From positions 55,534,325 to 55,598,324 of the forward strand of contig CM046005.1 of the NCBI GenBank assembly GCA_025175895.1: a stretch of 64,000 bases of DNA, written 5' to 3'. The position numbers and the translations under genes are program-made. The notes below the pieces were generated by a model. It was given only the letters and a program-made list of their open reading frames with translations. It was not told the DNA's origin and ran no database searches. Origin of the DNA: Wurfbainia villosa. Lineage: Eukaryota > Streptophyta > Magnoliopsida > Zingiberales > Zingiberaceae. Positions 47,001 to 58,987 of this stretch are shown here, one piece after another (position 1 is the stretch's first letter; every line of letters begins with the position of its first letter).

Positions 47001-47698
47001 ATATCCAATACCCAAGTGTCTAAGGAAATAGAATGACAATCAATAACGAAGATATCTAAAGAAGATGGGGCATCCGATGCCTTATTCTTCTTCACGCACT
47101 CAAGATAAATCTTGCAATTTCTTCACCAATGGCTCTCCTTGCCATAATGATGGCAAGTTCCCTTTTGAGCTGGTTCTGCCTTTTTAGTCTTTTTCTTCCC
47201 CTTTTGCTATTCCTTTGAGTTCCTCTTAGAACCTTTCTTCGAGGAATCAACTTACAGCACCGTCACCTGCTCATGCTTCACAGAAGGCTCCACAGTCTTT
47301 AGCATGTTAAGCAGTACCACAGATGAACCTTCTTGCATCTCAGAGGTGAAGATGAGCTTGCAGACTTCGAACCTTTTGAATCTTACTTGCTCATCAACCA
47401 ACTCATAAAGATGAACGACTATAGTATGGGCATCCATATGCTCATGCTGCTTCCGTAGCTCAGGTACCATCGTGGCTAGCATGATGCAACTCGCCATTTC
47501 AGAATCAGTCACATATTTCTGATAGGCCAACAATTGGTCCAGAGTTGCATTGTCACTAGGACGGGTGGGAAGAGGCACTTCGAGGACATTTGCAAGCTTT
47601 TCAACCTTGAGAACAATTCTCAAGTTTCTAAGCTAGTCCAAGAAGTTTGGCCCAGTCAATTTATTCGAATCCAAAATGGAACATAAATTCAAAGACAT
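44021..47698 (-). pseudogene. Cb2 gag-pol polyprotein, broken
   Basis: Read from 47698 down (MSLNLCSILDSNKLTGPNF; UBN2-type gag). A tryptophan codon became a stop early in gag, before the open piece 47252-47623. The protease reads DIGCGSHICND near 47005, so the usual T of DTG is replaced by I. Integrase is open at 45664-46521 (HTDVCGPM, TPQHNGVSERHNRTL); RT at 45192-45554 and 44787-45065 (LYVDDILLIGND); RNase H at 44286-44786. Stops and small frameshifts separate them. It closes at 44021. At many Cb1 frame breaks Cb2 keeps the expected sequence, and vice versa. Confidence 0.92.
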
Positions 47699-48988
47699 CA
47701 TGATCAATAGATTAACTTAGAAATACAAAATGAGCATATATGAGAAAATGATTTTAAAATGCATCAACATACATTTATATATCCCATTCATTTTTCGAAT
47801 TTCAAAAACCCCAAAATCACTTCGGGAGATCGTAGGTCCATCTCCGAATGGGCTAATATCCATCATAGATATGAACAACCTTGGAGAGAGTCCAACAAGC
47901 CATTCATAGCTACGATGGTAGGTATCAAATATACCGATTGCATATCACATATATGAAACTATCACAATGTGCTATCAACTAATTGAATGTTCACACATAC
48001 ATCGGGTTGTTAACTCATTAACAAGTATGCATCATATGCATAGCACCCAACTTCACCTCCCTTCACATCGACCTTGGGGAGAGTCCAACAAGCCAATACT
48101 CCAAGTTAAAGCCAACCCATTAATCAAGACATAGTTTTAATATGGTTAGAGCGCATTTAACCAATTAGCCCAGCTTGGAGAGAGTCCAACAACCAAAGCT
48201 AACGATTGACCTCTGACTCTTACCATATTAGTATTAAACTATTCCATGGTTTGAACATGTTCAGGTTCGAGCCGGCCTTGGAGAGAGTCCAACAACCAAA
48301 CAAGAAACGGAACTCTGGTTCTAACCATATTAATGGGAGGTGTAGGCTTTAATATTGAGTAAGGGTTTTTATGCCTCATCCTCTTTGCATGCAAATAACT
48401 ATTATCTACATGGCATGACATACATGACATACATCTACATGTCATGACACGCATGACATAATGATATGCATCTAATGCAATTACATGGCATACAATTATG
48501 ACATGTACAAAATTTTCTTATATGTCATAACTATTTATGGAAATAAAATATGTTTGAGATTTGATTCTCCAAATCAAATCATGATTAAATTAGGAAACAA
48601 ATTTCCAAATCTAATCACATATTTTATTTGTGGAAAGTGTTGATTAAGGAAAGTCAATTTAGAAAATAAATTTCCTAAATCATCAAAACTACTTATGAAA
48701 ATAAAATATTTTAAGATTTGATTTCCCAAATAAAATTATAATTAAATTAGGAGACAAATTTCCAAATCTAATCAAATATTTTATTTATGGAAAATATTAA
48801 TTTCCATAAATACTTCTAACTTTCCAAAAGTAGAAGATTTCCATAAATACTTCTAGATTTTCCAAAATTAAAAATTTTGATAAATACTTCTAACTTTTCA
48901 AAAGTAGAAAATTTCCATAAATACCATTATGACTATCGCAAAATAATTTTATAAAAATATCAAAACACAACCTGGGCTATGATATTAC
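47699..48988 (-). other. Cb2 leader and decayed PBS
   Basis: Matches the Cb1 leader without the Sv1 insertion. The motif TTGGAGAGAGTCCAA (complement of the Cb1 form) occurs at 47882-47896, 48175-48189 and 48278-48292, with TTGGGGAGAGTCCAA at 48074-48088. The PBS (about 48970-48988) reads GGGCTATGATATTAC, a decayed form of GGGCTCTGATACCAC. No ORF is supported. Confidence 0.85.
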
Positions 48989-51136
48989 TGTTGGGTTTTC
49001 GACACCGCGGCGAGTGTGTGTTCGAACATGTTTCGTAAACATGTGCACAACGGAAGAAATAAAATAATAAATCTAATTTATTACAACACACACACCACAT
49101 GCATGCATAGTACAACATGTGTAGACATAATCATAGTTTCAAATTTTGCAATAAAAGGAAATTTATTCTATGTATACCTTACGTATCACGTGTAGCGGAA
49201 AAGACATCAACCGGAGCGATCCTCGCTAGAATCGCCTCTATCCGTATCCACGCCAAGTATCTTCGGGATGACTTCACAAAGTCACGAGCCTCATCTTCGT
49301 ACGAGTCACTAGCCTCGTGTCGAAGACGATGTGATCGAGAGAAGATCACAATCCGAATCAAAATTCGGATTCAAAACAAGTCCTCAAAAACTCGCTTCTC
49401 CGGAGAGGTATTCGTCAATCGTTTGACGAATCCTTCGTCCTCCACCTATGAGGATTACCGGAGATCGAATCCCTGGCAAAGTAGCCGCTGTCAGAGCTCC
49501 AAACGTCGTCCAAACGATGCTCTGACATGAAATAAACAAGCTATCAAGAAAATTGGACAGCTTTGGTGGAGGATTAGCGCCGGCCAAATAAGGAAGCTAG
49601 ATGCTCACCTTGTCCCCGGAGCCAAGGAAGATCACCGGAGGTTCGCCAAAGGATCGCTGGCTGAAGCTTGGATGCCGGCAAGGATCTTGGACGGCGGCAC
49701 AAGGGTGGGCGGTGGCTAGGGTATGGGAGCCGACCACAAGAGGAGAAAAGGGAGGGGCGGCAACTTGGATTAGGTCTCTCATTAAACCCTTGAGCCCTAT
49801 TTTATAGAGAACAAATTCTCCTAATGGTTATTGGTTCATAACCAAAACCCATTAACCCGCTCCATTAATTTAAGTTAAAATAAACCAAATCGATTTGGTC
49901 TATTTTAAGTTAAAACGAACCGAACCAACTTTTGTTCATTCGTTTAAAACAAACCAAACCCCTTTGATTTATTCTCCACCATTGGATTAGAACTGAACCA
50001 ATTTGGTTCATCTATCATGTCTTCATAAGACACGGCCCATCCACGCTTCCATTGCCCCTGAAACAATTTCATGCTCACTCTTTGTTTGGTCCAACCAAAC
50101 CTAGTTTCTCTCGGTCTGAGAATCTTATTCTCAAGCTCATTTTAAATCCTTCGGATTACGCTCGTTGTGCGTGTGACCAAATAGGTTCTCGATTTATGTT
50201 GGCCGTCTATAATTAACCATTAATTATAGAATGATTATCAGTGGCACCTAGTAGTACATCATGATCCCCAATTAATCGAAAAGATCAACGGTTGATCCAG
50301 AACTATTTCTGAAACCCTTCAGCAACTACAATGAATCATGCCCCATTCCCTTCACTCATCTTATACCCACTTGGTTCAGGACATGGTCTATGGTGTCAGT
50401 CCCCACTAGGTTGACTACGTCACACCTAGCCCAAGTATCATTTCCTCTTCCTACGGATTCTAGTTACTGCACATGTAACCCAGAGTACCTTACTCTATAC
50501 ATGTAATGCTTTGGCCAAAGATTTTAGTAACAATCCGACGAGAGACCATGGGTATACATCTCCTCGCAAGGAGTGGTGAATCCTTTATAGGCTATTCAAA
50601 CACCTTCGATTACTTCGACTTATACCCAATCATCCCGGGTCCACATCTCCTCAGAGATGCTTGCTTAAGATGTCAAAGCATAAGTCTTCATGACCAAGAT
50701 GAATTGAATACCGCAAGTCAAAGGAACATCGCACTTAAGCTGCAGTAAGAACTTCATTGACATATCCATATATGCAGAGAACCATATGAAGTTTTATAGT
50801 TGGTCACTCCAATGAACTAGTTACCATAACTAGCATTCATGATTAACTCCGGACATCATAATGTCTCGTGCTAGTCTCGACAGAATTGATAGTGTCCAAA
50901 TCCATCAATTCATCGACTAGGGATAATTCCGATACATCACAATTACACATGTAGAGATACTCACTAGTTATGATCCAATCATAAATTCTCTCATGCTGTG
51001 AATCGTATCATGGACATTCAGTAAATGAGTTTAAGATCCAATCAAATATATGAAAACATGTATACTCAAATAGTGAATCTTCATTTATCATATAAATGAT
51101 TCAAACATAAGGCGATTGCCTTAGGACATCTCTCAT
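48989..51136 (-). repeat. Cb2 5' LTR, truncated at its outer end
   Basis: TGTTGGGTTTTCGACACCGCG to GGACATCTCTCAT. Two bases of overlap (AT, 51135-51136) can belong to either the LTR or the flanking repeat. The outermost dozen bases, including the terminal TG of the element, are absent. TATA-type TTTATAG on the minus strand near 49801. Confidence 0.9.
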
Positions 51137-51247
51137 TATCTTGTGAGAAGAGGAGTTTGTGTAAGACGGTTTTCCTCCACCTTGTATTCATTTAAAGGAG
51201 AATATAGTGGAAGGTTGAGGGAGTGATCCTCCTAACCGATTGTCGTG
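51137..51247 (+). repeat. 111-bp direct repeat flanking Cb2, right copy
   Basis: Second copy of 32527-32637; Sv4 LTR sequence then continues with GACTAGTGGCAAGAGG. Differences by position in the unit: GTTT/GTGT, AAGAAGG/AAGACGG, CCTTCACC/CCTCCACC, GTCATC/GTGATC, TAATGG/TAACCG. Confidence 0.9.
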
Positions 51248-51375
51248 GACTAGTGGCAAGAGGCCATGAACCACATTAAAAGATTTGTGTTCCTCTTGTC
51301 TTCTTTACTTTTTTTTTAGCTTTAATTGTATTCTTGTTAGTATTATTATTATTTTGCTGTGCTAACAAGTGTGTA
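51248..51375 (+). repeat. Sv4 3' LTR, middle part
   Basis: Continues from the point where Cb2 cut the LTR (GTCGTG/GACTAG) to the Sv2 insertion at GACAA (51376-51380). Confidence 0.85.
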
Positions 51376-51380
51376 GACAA

Positions 51381-52490
51381 TGTTGGATCGATCGGATCGC
51401 TAGAGGGGGGGGGTGAATAGCGATAGAAACTTTTTAGTACGAATTCGTTTTAAAAAAAACTTATATGCAGCGGAAAGATAAACAAAACAAAAAGTAAAGG
51501 AGACAATAGACACAAGAGATTTACTTGGTTCGTAGCCGAAGGCTACTACTCCAAGGCCCTAGTGGTCCTTGACCACGTACGGAGGGCAAACTACTAAATA
51601 ACTCCTCCTCGTTGGAGGTAGGAGTTAGACGGATACAAAAAGCTCGAGGTAGAAGGACACTCCCCCTCTCCTCGTTATAATGAAAGCTTTACTAAAAGGA
51701 ATAAACTGAAATACAATTTAGAACTTTCGTTACCGACGACTTTAAAGGTTGGAGGTTGAAGCTCTAGTCGTCGTCTCGGCAGCTTTCATCGTAGGGATGC
51801 TGAGAGTCGAGCGATTCGGAAGCACTTGGAAGCTTTTGAATTGATGAAAAACCCTAGGTTTGGCCCTCCTTTTATATCCTTTGAGCCCCTCATCGAATGG
51901 GTCTTTTGCCAATCACAAATGGGCACAAAACCCCTTGAAAAATGGTGATAACTCTTGACTACTCGAGGTCGATCCTTTGATGATCGATGGCCATCATCAC
52001 CGATGATGGCATCGCTTGATTCTTGACCTTCGCGAATGACTATTTGACGGCAGTCAAGTCCTCCAAGCTGGCAGTCGACTGATGCTAGCTGCAAGGCAAG
52101 GTTAGCTCAACAAAAACATAATTTCGATGGTCGTCGACCATCCGATCTCGACTTAGACCATCTATAAGAAGTCTTTGGTCGGATCTACGCTTAAGATCAT
52201 CCCCGTAAAGAGGATACGACCTTACTTACGCTCGCACACACGAGCTTACCTCAGTACTTACGTGTTGCTTTTGCTTCCGGCCTTCCACTCAATTCCTTCG
52301 GCTCCCTCCGAAGTCTCTTGAGTGTCGCCCGACCACCGCGGCTTCCTCTGGGTGTCGCTAGCCTTCAGCTCCAGCGTTGAGACTTTTCTGCACACTTGAT
52401 TTAGCTCATGAGATAATAATATATGCTTAACTTTGTATCATTTGCTATAATCAAAACATAGGTTCGACTTAGGTGCCTACTGCACCAACA
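51381..52490 (-). repeat. Sv2 left LTR (3' LTR, 1,110 bp)
   Basis: Hairpins GTAGCC-GAA-GGCTAC (51532-51546) and GTGGTC-CTT-GACCAC (51562-51576). TATAAAA on the minus strand at 51870-51876. A CAGTCGACTG palindrome at 52072-52081, which the right LTR has lost. Confidence 0.95.
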
Positions 52491-53401
52491 ATCTCCCCCT
52501 TTTTGATTTATGGCAAACCCACATACAAAGTTAAGTAAATAGCAAGCATGAAGAGTAATAATGTGCATGAGAAACAAAAATATGAAGATTAAGTTGGAGT
52601 AGTAAGGATTTTCTTCAAGTACTCCCCCTTGAGGAAACCTCCCCCTTGACCGAGGGTGAGTCTTGAAGAAAGACCTTAATCCTCCCCCTTGAGGGTTGCT
52701 TTAACTAATTAACATTACTTAAAGTTGGCCTTAGTAAAACGTTTTAGTTAAGCCCTTTCTCCTCCTTAAGTAAAACATTAACGACATAAAGTTTAAAAGA
52801 TAAGTTTAAGTAAAACGTAGACGGCACAAATAAGTTTAAGTTAAGAATTCTTTGGCCTTTTGGTAAAAGTTAACTAAGTTTTAACTTTTGGTTTAAATAT
52901 GAAGTAAGAGTTAAGTTATCAAAAAAAATTTTGACCCCTTAACTTTGGCCTTTTTCTCCCCCTTTTGCCGTATATCGAAAAGAGTAAGGGGTGTGTGGAA
53001 AACAAAATAAGTGATAAATTTAAAGTCCAAGCATGTTCCCCATTTTTTATAAAAAAAATAATATACTGAAAATAAGCTCATCTATAAAATGTTTGACTCA
53101 TATTTGGCTTGATTGATATGTAAGATCAACCAGTCCTGGTCAGAGTCGGTTAGTATGTATGATTATACTCCGTGGTTCATAGCGATGCACTAGCTCTACA
53201 TCTGGAACCAGGAGTAAGGTCCTAACATCTCACGTCCATCTACGTGGCTAAGTACACAAACACATTAGTCCTATGTGTTGTGAGATGGACTGGCTCCTTA
53301 AATCTATAGGTGCATGATATCTAAGGTATGTCCTATGCTAGTTCCATAAAAATGAAATTAAAGAAATAGTAGTAAGAACATATAATTTGCATGTACCTAT
53401 T
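52491..53401 (-). other. Sv2 post-pol region with multiple polypurine tracts
   Basis: Non-coding. Complement tracts CTCCCCCTTTTTGATT (52494), CTCCCCCTTGAGG (52623), CTCCCCCTTGACC (about 52638), CTCCCCCTTGAGGG (52683) and CTCCCCCTTTTGCC (52956). The first one touches the LTR and would be the working primer. No envelope-like frame is seen. Confidence 0.85.
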
Positions 53402-56400
53402 CTATTACGCACATGCCCAATTTTCGTCTTAATAGACTAAATTCGGCCCGAGTAGGGTTTAGTAAATAGGTCTGCTAAGTTAGACTTCGATTCGACGTAT
53501 TCGAGTTGTATTGCTCCGTTGGCCACATGTTCTCGAATGAAATGGTGTTTGACCTCTATATGTTTGGTCCTAGAGTGACATATCAGATTCTTTGTAAGAT
53601 TAATTGAACTAATGTTATCTACATGAAGTTTAGTATTCGTAAAGTCTAACTTAAAGTTGCGGAGGGTGTGCTTCATCCAAAGAAGTCGTGACACACTCAC
53701 CCATCGCGATGTATTCGGCCGGTGGTAGATAAAGCAACAGGTGTTGCTTTCTCGCACCAACTCACTAGACTCGAGCGGAGAAGTTGACAATAACCACTCG
53801 TACTTTTTCTATCGAGCTTACTACCGGCATAATCCGAATCAGAGTAGCCGATTAGTTCGAACTCCGTAGATCTAGGGTACCAAATACCAACGTTAAGTGT
53901 ACCCTTAAGATATCTAAGGATACGCTTAACTAGGGTTAGGTGAGACTCCTTAGCACAGGTTTGAAACCTGGCGCACATACTTACTGCGAATAGGATGTCG
54001 GGTCGACTCGCAGTTAAGTATAGGAGACTTCCTATCGCGCTCCTATAGTACTTTAAGTCAATGGAATTACTTTCAGGGTCTTCTCCTATGTTAACATTAA
54101 TCGCCATTGGGGTGTTTATTATCTTAGCGTCTTGCATTCCAAATCTTTTAATTAACTCCTTAGTGTATTTTTGTTGATATAGGTATATACCATCCTTAGT
54201 TTGTTTAATTTGTAGACCTAAAAAGAAACTTAACTCGCCTACCAAGTTCATTTCGAACTCACTTTCCATGTGTGAAACGAACTCATTTAGTAAGGCTGAG
54301 TTAGAGGTTCCAAAAATTATATCATCTACGTAAATTTGAGCTATGAATATTTCTTTACCTAAGGTTTTTACGAAGAGAGTTGGGTCAACTAAGCCTTGGT
54401 TAAACCCTTTTGACTTAAGATGGATTGAAAGTCTCTCGTACCAAGCTCGAGGAGCTTGTTTAAGTCCATAGAGAGCTTTCTTAAGTTTTAGAACATGGTC
54501 GGGTTTATCTAGATTTTCGAATCCGGGGGGTTGGCTAACATAAACTTCTTCTTTAATGTATCCATTTAGGAATGCCGACTTAACATCCATTTGAAACAGC
54601 TTAAATCCTCGATATGCATAAGCTAGCAACATTCGAATGGATTCGAGTCTAGCTACTGGGGCATAGGTTTCATCGTAATCTAAGCCTTCGACTTGACTAA
54701 ACCCTTTGGCGACTAACCTAGCCTTGTTTCTAACTACTTCACCTTTATCATCAAGCTTATTTCGAAACACCCACCTTGTTCCAATTATCGTTTTGTCTTT
54801 AGGTGGTGGTACTAATTCCCACACTTCATTCCTAGTAAATTGAGCTAGCTCTTCTTGCATTGCAATAATTCAATCGGGATCAAGAAGAGCTTGTTCAATT
54901 GATTTGGGTTCTATCTTTGAAATTAAGGAAATTTGACTAAGGTTCCTATAGGATGCTCTAGTTCGAACTCCTAGATTAGGATCTCCTATCACTTGATCGA
55001 TAGGGTGGTTAGTCTGAATCCTAGATTGGGTTGGGTTTGTATCACCTAATGCTTGATCAATGGGGTGACTTGGTTGAACACTAGTTTGACTCGGATCACT
55101 TGTCACTTGGTCGACAAGAGAAGTTAGTTGATGTGGATTAGACTCGATCTCAGGGTCGGAGACGAGTTTGGTATCAGTGGGCTCAACACTTGGGGTCATT
55201 AAGGGTTTTGTAGGTTCGGGTACTTCATCAAATACTACATTGATAGTCTCCTCGACTCTAAGGGTGTCGTGGTTATATACTCTATAAGCTCGACTTGTAG
55301 TCGAGTATCCTAGAAAGATTCCGGTCGTGGTTTTGGATGTAAATTTCCCTAGGTAATCCTTAGTGTTTAGGATATGTACCTTACACCCAAATACCCTAAA
55401 GTACTTGATGTTAGGTATTTTATCATGATAAATCTCGTACGAGGTCTTAAGGTGCCTTTTTACCATGAGGATCCTATTTTGGACATGCTCGCCTAAAACC
55501 TATCAGGTAGGTCGTATTCGTTCAACATGGTCCTAGCGGCTTCTTGTAGAGTTCGGTTTTTCCATTCCACTAGGCCATTTTGCTGAGGGGTCCTAGGGCA
55601 AGAGAATTCATGGTGGTATCCGTTTAGGTTACAGAAGTCGGTGAACCTTTGATTTTCGAATTCACCACCATGATCACTTCTAAGTCTTTTAACCTTAAGG
55701 TCTTTTTGATTCTCGATTAATTTGAATAGATTGATTAATTGATCTAGGGTATCATTTTTATGTTTGATGAACCTAACCCAGGTAAACCTGGAGTAGTCGT
55801 CAATTATGACTAAGCAATATTGACTTCTATTGAGTGACTTGGCTCCATGTGAATCGAATAGATCCATATGCAGGAGCTCAAGTACACTTGAGGTTCGTTC
55901 TTGGTTAGTTAACTTGTGTTGTGTCCTAGGTTATTTTCCTTGTTGACAAGCATTACAGATTTTATTAACCAAGTTGTTGAGGTTGGGTAAGCCTCTGACT
56001 AAGCCACTCTGACTCATCTTGTGGACGAGTCTTGGGTGCGAGTGACCGAGTCATCGGTGCCACAACCATGATTCCTCTTCCTGTGTCATAAGACATTTGG
56101 CTGAGGATTTGATTAAGTTAATTGTATAAATGTTATTTGTCCTAGTTCCTTTGAGTATTGTTTTAGCTGTTTTATTTGTTTTAATTACACATTCATTTTC
56201 TAAAAATACGACCTTATAGTTATTGTCACATAATTGGCTTACGCTAAGCAGGTTATATTCAAAATTCTCTACAAGTAATACATTTTTAATAACAAAATTC
56301 GAGTTAAGCTCGATATCACCTGATCCGATGATTTTGAGCTTGCCGTTATTCCCAAAGGCTATCGATCCTTATCGTTTGAATCGAAGCTTCGTGAATTTGA

Positions 56401-56452
56401 GTTGATCCCCGGTCATGTGTCGGGAGCAACCGCTATCCAACATCCATTGATC
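53402..56452 (-). pseudogene. Sv2 pol (protease, integrase, RT, RNase H), frameshifted
   Basis: Read from 56452 down. Protease DQWMLDSGCSRHMTGD (DSG active site) near 56410-56452. The pre-integrase zinc motif follows (SHPRLVHKMSQS ... CNACQQGK). Integrase core at 55493-55867 (IIDDYSRFTW, RLRSDHGGEF, CPRTPQQNGLVE). A deletion of roughly 20 bp compared with Sv3 shifts the frame at about 55490. Integrase tail at 54870-55466, then a TGA in place of Trp at about 54867, then RT (53697-54860) with YVDD at 54321-54332. RNase H breaks near 53760 and again at 53440. The natural end is the stop at 53402. Confidence 0.92.
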
Positions 56453-57130
56453 CTACACACAAGGTGGTTGGATTGGATGTTAGATTTTTTTTTAAAAAAA
56501 TTGGTTGTAAGTTGTTAAACCTAGGTCATCTCACCTGTGTCTATATGATCAAGCATGTTATACTTATGTGGTTTTTGTGAGATGACTTCCAATTAAGTTG
56601 ATTAAGTGGATTTAGGTTCAAGTAATTTTATGTTAGATTTGGATTTGACCCTAGGCTTGTCAAGTTTACCTTTTCAAGATCATGGCTTCCAGGTCGTGGC
56701 GAGGCACAGGGGCCTTCTTTTATCGGATCATCGACCACTTCCTTAGACAAAGCCATGTTCAAGAAAATGATGACTTGACTCACCTAAGATTATTTCCTAG
56801 TCTAACTGGTTATTTTTGAAAAGAGGCTCCCCGAGGCTCAATCTTTTCGAAGAATTTAGTTGGTTATGTTTTTGAAAAGAGGCTCCCCGAGGCTCAATCT
56901 TTTCGAAGAATTTTAGTTGGTTATGTTTTTGAAAAGAGGCTCCCCGAGGCTCAATCTTTTCGAAGAATTTTAGTTGGTTATGTTCGTGTTCTAAGTGAGT
57001 TCACAAGTTTTAAAGCACAAATTTTCTAAGTTAAAGCATGCAATTTCTAAGTTAAAGCACACACTTTCTAAGTTAAAACATGCAATTTCTAAGTTAAAGC
57101 ACAAACTTTCTAAGTTAAAGCATGCAATTT
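56453..57130 (-). other. Sv2 gag-protease spacer with tandem repeats, intron-like
   Basis: Between the gag stop (57131) and protease. It is full of stops in the gag frame. It holds a 56-57-bp repeat (about 56810-56985, three copies, AAGAGGCTCCCCGAGGCTC) and a 20-21-bp repeat (about 57003-57148). Sv1 keeps a related spacer at 19640-20090 with two copies of the first repeat. On the minus strand it ends in TTGTGTGTAG directly before the protease frame. Confidence 0.7.
56810..56985 (-). repeat. 56-57-bp tandem repeat, 3 copies
   Basis: AAGAGGCTCCCCGAGGCTC starts at 56821, 56877 and 56934. Each unit itself contains the doublet GAGGCTC-CCC-GAGGCTC. Sv1 has two copies at about 19935-20015. Confidence 0.9.
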
Positions 57131-57148
57131 CTAAGTTAAAGCACAAAC
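57003..57148 (-). repeat. 20-21-bp tandem repeat, about 7 copies
   Basis: CTAAGTTAAAGCACAAACTT alternates with CTAAGTTAAAGCATGCAATT, so the real unit is about 41 bp of two half-units. It starts right at the gag stop. The plus-strand ORF across it (56995-57180, K/L/S heptad-like) is a product of the repeat. Confidence 0.9.
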
Positions 57149-58786
57149 ATGTTTTGTACTGGCTCCCCCTAGACCGTTGAATCGGTTCGGTCTATCCACA
57201 TAGTGGATTTGGTCCTTGGGAATCCAGTACGGGTTGGATCCTAGAGTTGAAATCAAAAGGTTCTTAGGGACCCATGCTTGGACATGTTTCCTATGTCGAC
57301 TTACAATCGACATATACGACCTATTAGTCATGTTTGAGTTAAACCCTAGTCCAGCCTTGTTGTACATGGCCCTTTGAGATCCAAGTAGGAGGTCAAGTCC
57401 TTTGGATCCCGAAGTGAACCTTTCCAACGTGTTCCTAAGATCTTCGACTTGATTTTTCAAGAGAGAGTTCTCAACTTCGAGCTTTTCAACTCGAGTTGAA
57501 TCCTTCTCTTGAACTCGACTAGTCGAAGAGGTTAGGGAGACCTCGTGTTTGAGGAGTTTAACCTCCTCAACAAGGGTCTCGACCTTGGACTCGGACTTAG
57601 CTAACTTCATAGACAAAAACCTAACCGTATTATGTAAAGTATAAAATAAAGTTCGACTTACTTTAAGGGTATCTTTTGAACCGTTTGCGTATCGGTGGAT
57701 TGACTTGAAGGTAGCTTCGTAGTCCGAGTCATCCTCAGGTTCCGACTCAAGTTCAGGTTCGGTCTCCGTGTCTGACTCAATCGATTTTGCCATGAAGACG
57801 TGGTCTTCGTCTTCTTCGGATGACGCTTCTTCCCATGTCGCGTTGAGGGCCTTCTTGTGCTTAGGTGCTCGGTGGTTGAGCTTGGGGCACTCGGACTTGA
57901 TATGTCCAAACCTGTTACACTCATAACACCTAATATTAGAACTTTTAGGCTTACCTTGGTTGGGTCGAGTTGTGGTTCGCTTTCGTCCTTTGGCTATCCT
58001 TCGAGCTAGGTTCATTAGTTCGACAGTCAACTCCGGGTCAACTTCTTCTTCGGATTCGTCTTCCTCCTCGGTTGGTGGTGGCTTGCTTGCAATTTTCTTC
58101 TTCTTTGATCCTGCAAACAAGGCTATACCCCTCTCGGGTTCCAAGTTGGACTGCTCATGTAATTCGAAATCGAAAAAGAGTTCATCTAACCTAATTTTAG
58201 AAAGATCCTTGGAGACCTTGTAGGCATCAACCATGGATGCCCACAAGGTAGTCCTCGGAAACGAGTTTAGAACATACCTTATAAGGTCGCGGTTTTTGAC
58301 CTTTTGCCCGATTGCGTGTAGGTTGTTGACTATGTCCTGGACTCGGGCGTGAAGTTGGGTCGCGGACTTGTGTTCCTGCATTTTTAGGTTATATAGTTTA
58401 TTGAAAAAAAGATCACGCTTACATACCTTGGCTTCATCGGTCCCTTCGTGTAGCTCCACTAGTTTCGTCCAAAGATCTTTTGCGCTTATGAAGGGGCCGA
58501 CGCGATTTAGCTCTTCCTTGGATAGGCCGCATTGGAGGATTTGTGTTGCCTTGGCATCGACTTCGACTTGTCATTTTGTCGCAATGGTCCATTGATCATA
58601 ATCCAAGGAGTCACCCACTTCAATAGTCGGAAGTGTGAAACCCGTTTGGATTATGATCCACATATCGATTTGGGTTTTGAGAAAGCATTCCATCCGACCC
58701 TTCCAATAACGGAAGTCATCTCCGTTGTAAAACGGAGGTCGGACGGTGCTAAAACCCTCGAGATGGGCCATTAGAACAAAAGACAC
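57131..58786 (-). pseudogene. Sv2 gag with zinc knuckle, one in-frame stop
   Basis: Starts at 58786 (MSFVLMAHLEGFSTVRPPFY; the second Met, MAHLEG, matches the Sv1 start and is the likelier one). The only break is a TGA at 58571-58573; reading past it gives one frame of about 550 codons to 57131. UBN2-type capsid region (FRYWKGRMECFLKTQIDMW; LYNLKMQEHKSATQLHARVQ). Acidic stretch EEEDESEEEVDPE. One CCHC knuckle CYECNRFGHIKSEC near 57905. A coiled-coil-like part follows (LAKSESKVETLVEEVKLLKH). Gag forms the particle and its knuckle binds RNA. It is the best preserved gag in the window. Confidence 0.93.
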
Positions 58787-58970
58787 AAATAGACGGAGAC
58801 CTAGAAACTAACAACGACAAAAACACGAAAACAAGTACCAAGACTCACGTCTTGGATTAGTAGTGCGAGAGAAAAACTTAACAAAGAAAAATAAATAAAA
58901 AAATAGAATTAAAAGAAAAATAAATCTGTAAAAAGGCTAGATTGGTGGTTTCACCAAATCTTAGCAACCC

Positions 58971-58987
58971 CCGGCTCTGATACCAAT
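58971..58987 (-). other. Sv2 primer-binding site (complement)
   Basis: CCGGCTCTGATACCAAT, complement of ATTGGTATCAGAGCCGG; initiator Met tRNA type. Confidence 0.95.

Larger units (their letters stand above)
32638..51136 (-). mobile_element. Cb2: copia element family b, split by Ce1; one end truncated
   Basis: Minus-strand sister of Cb1. 3' LTR 32638-33308 plus 42497-44006, gag-pol 44021-47698, leader 47699-48969, decayed PBS, 5' LTR 48989-51136. The left end is canonical (TGTTGG). At the right end the LTR stops at ...GGACATCTCTCAT; the last 12 or so bases expected from Cb1 (ATATAACTAACA) are absent. Flanking repeats are 111 bp, not 5 bp. Its two LTRs differ by roughly 5% where I compared them, so it is older than Cb1. 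Confidence 0.9.

Noticed and set aside
56995..57180. Lys/Leu/Ser repeat protein (SKLKHAI units), looks like a coiled coil
   Set aside because: Direct translation of the 20-21-bp repeat in the non-coding strand of the Sv2 spacer.
57960..58223. Plus-strand ORFs opposite Sv2 gag (also 57658-57924 in another minus frame)
   Set aside because: Shadows of the gag frame, which carries the recognisable zinc knuckle and capsid motifs.
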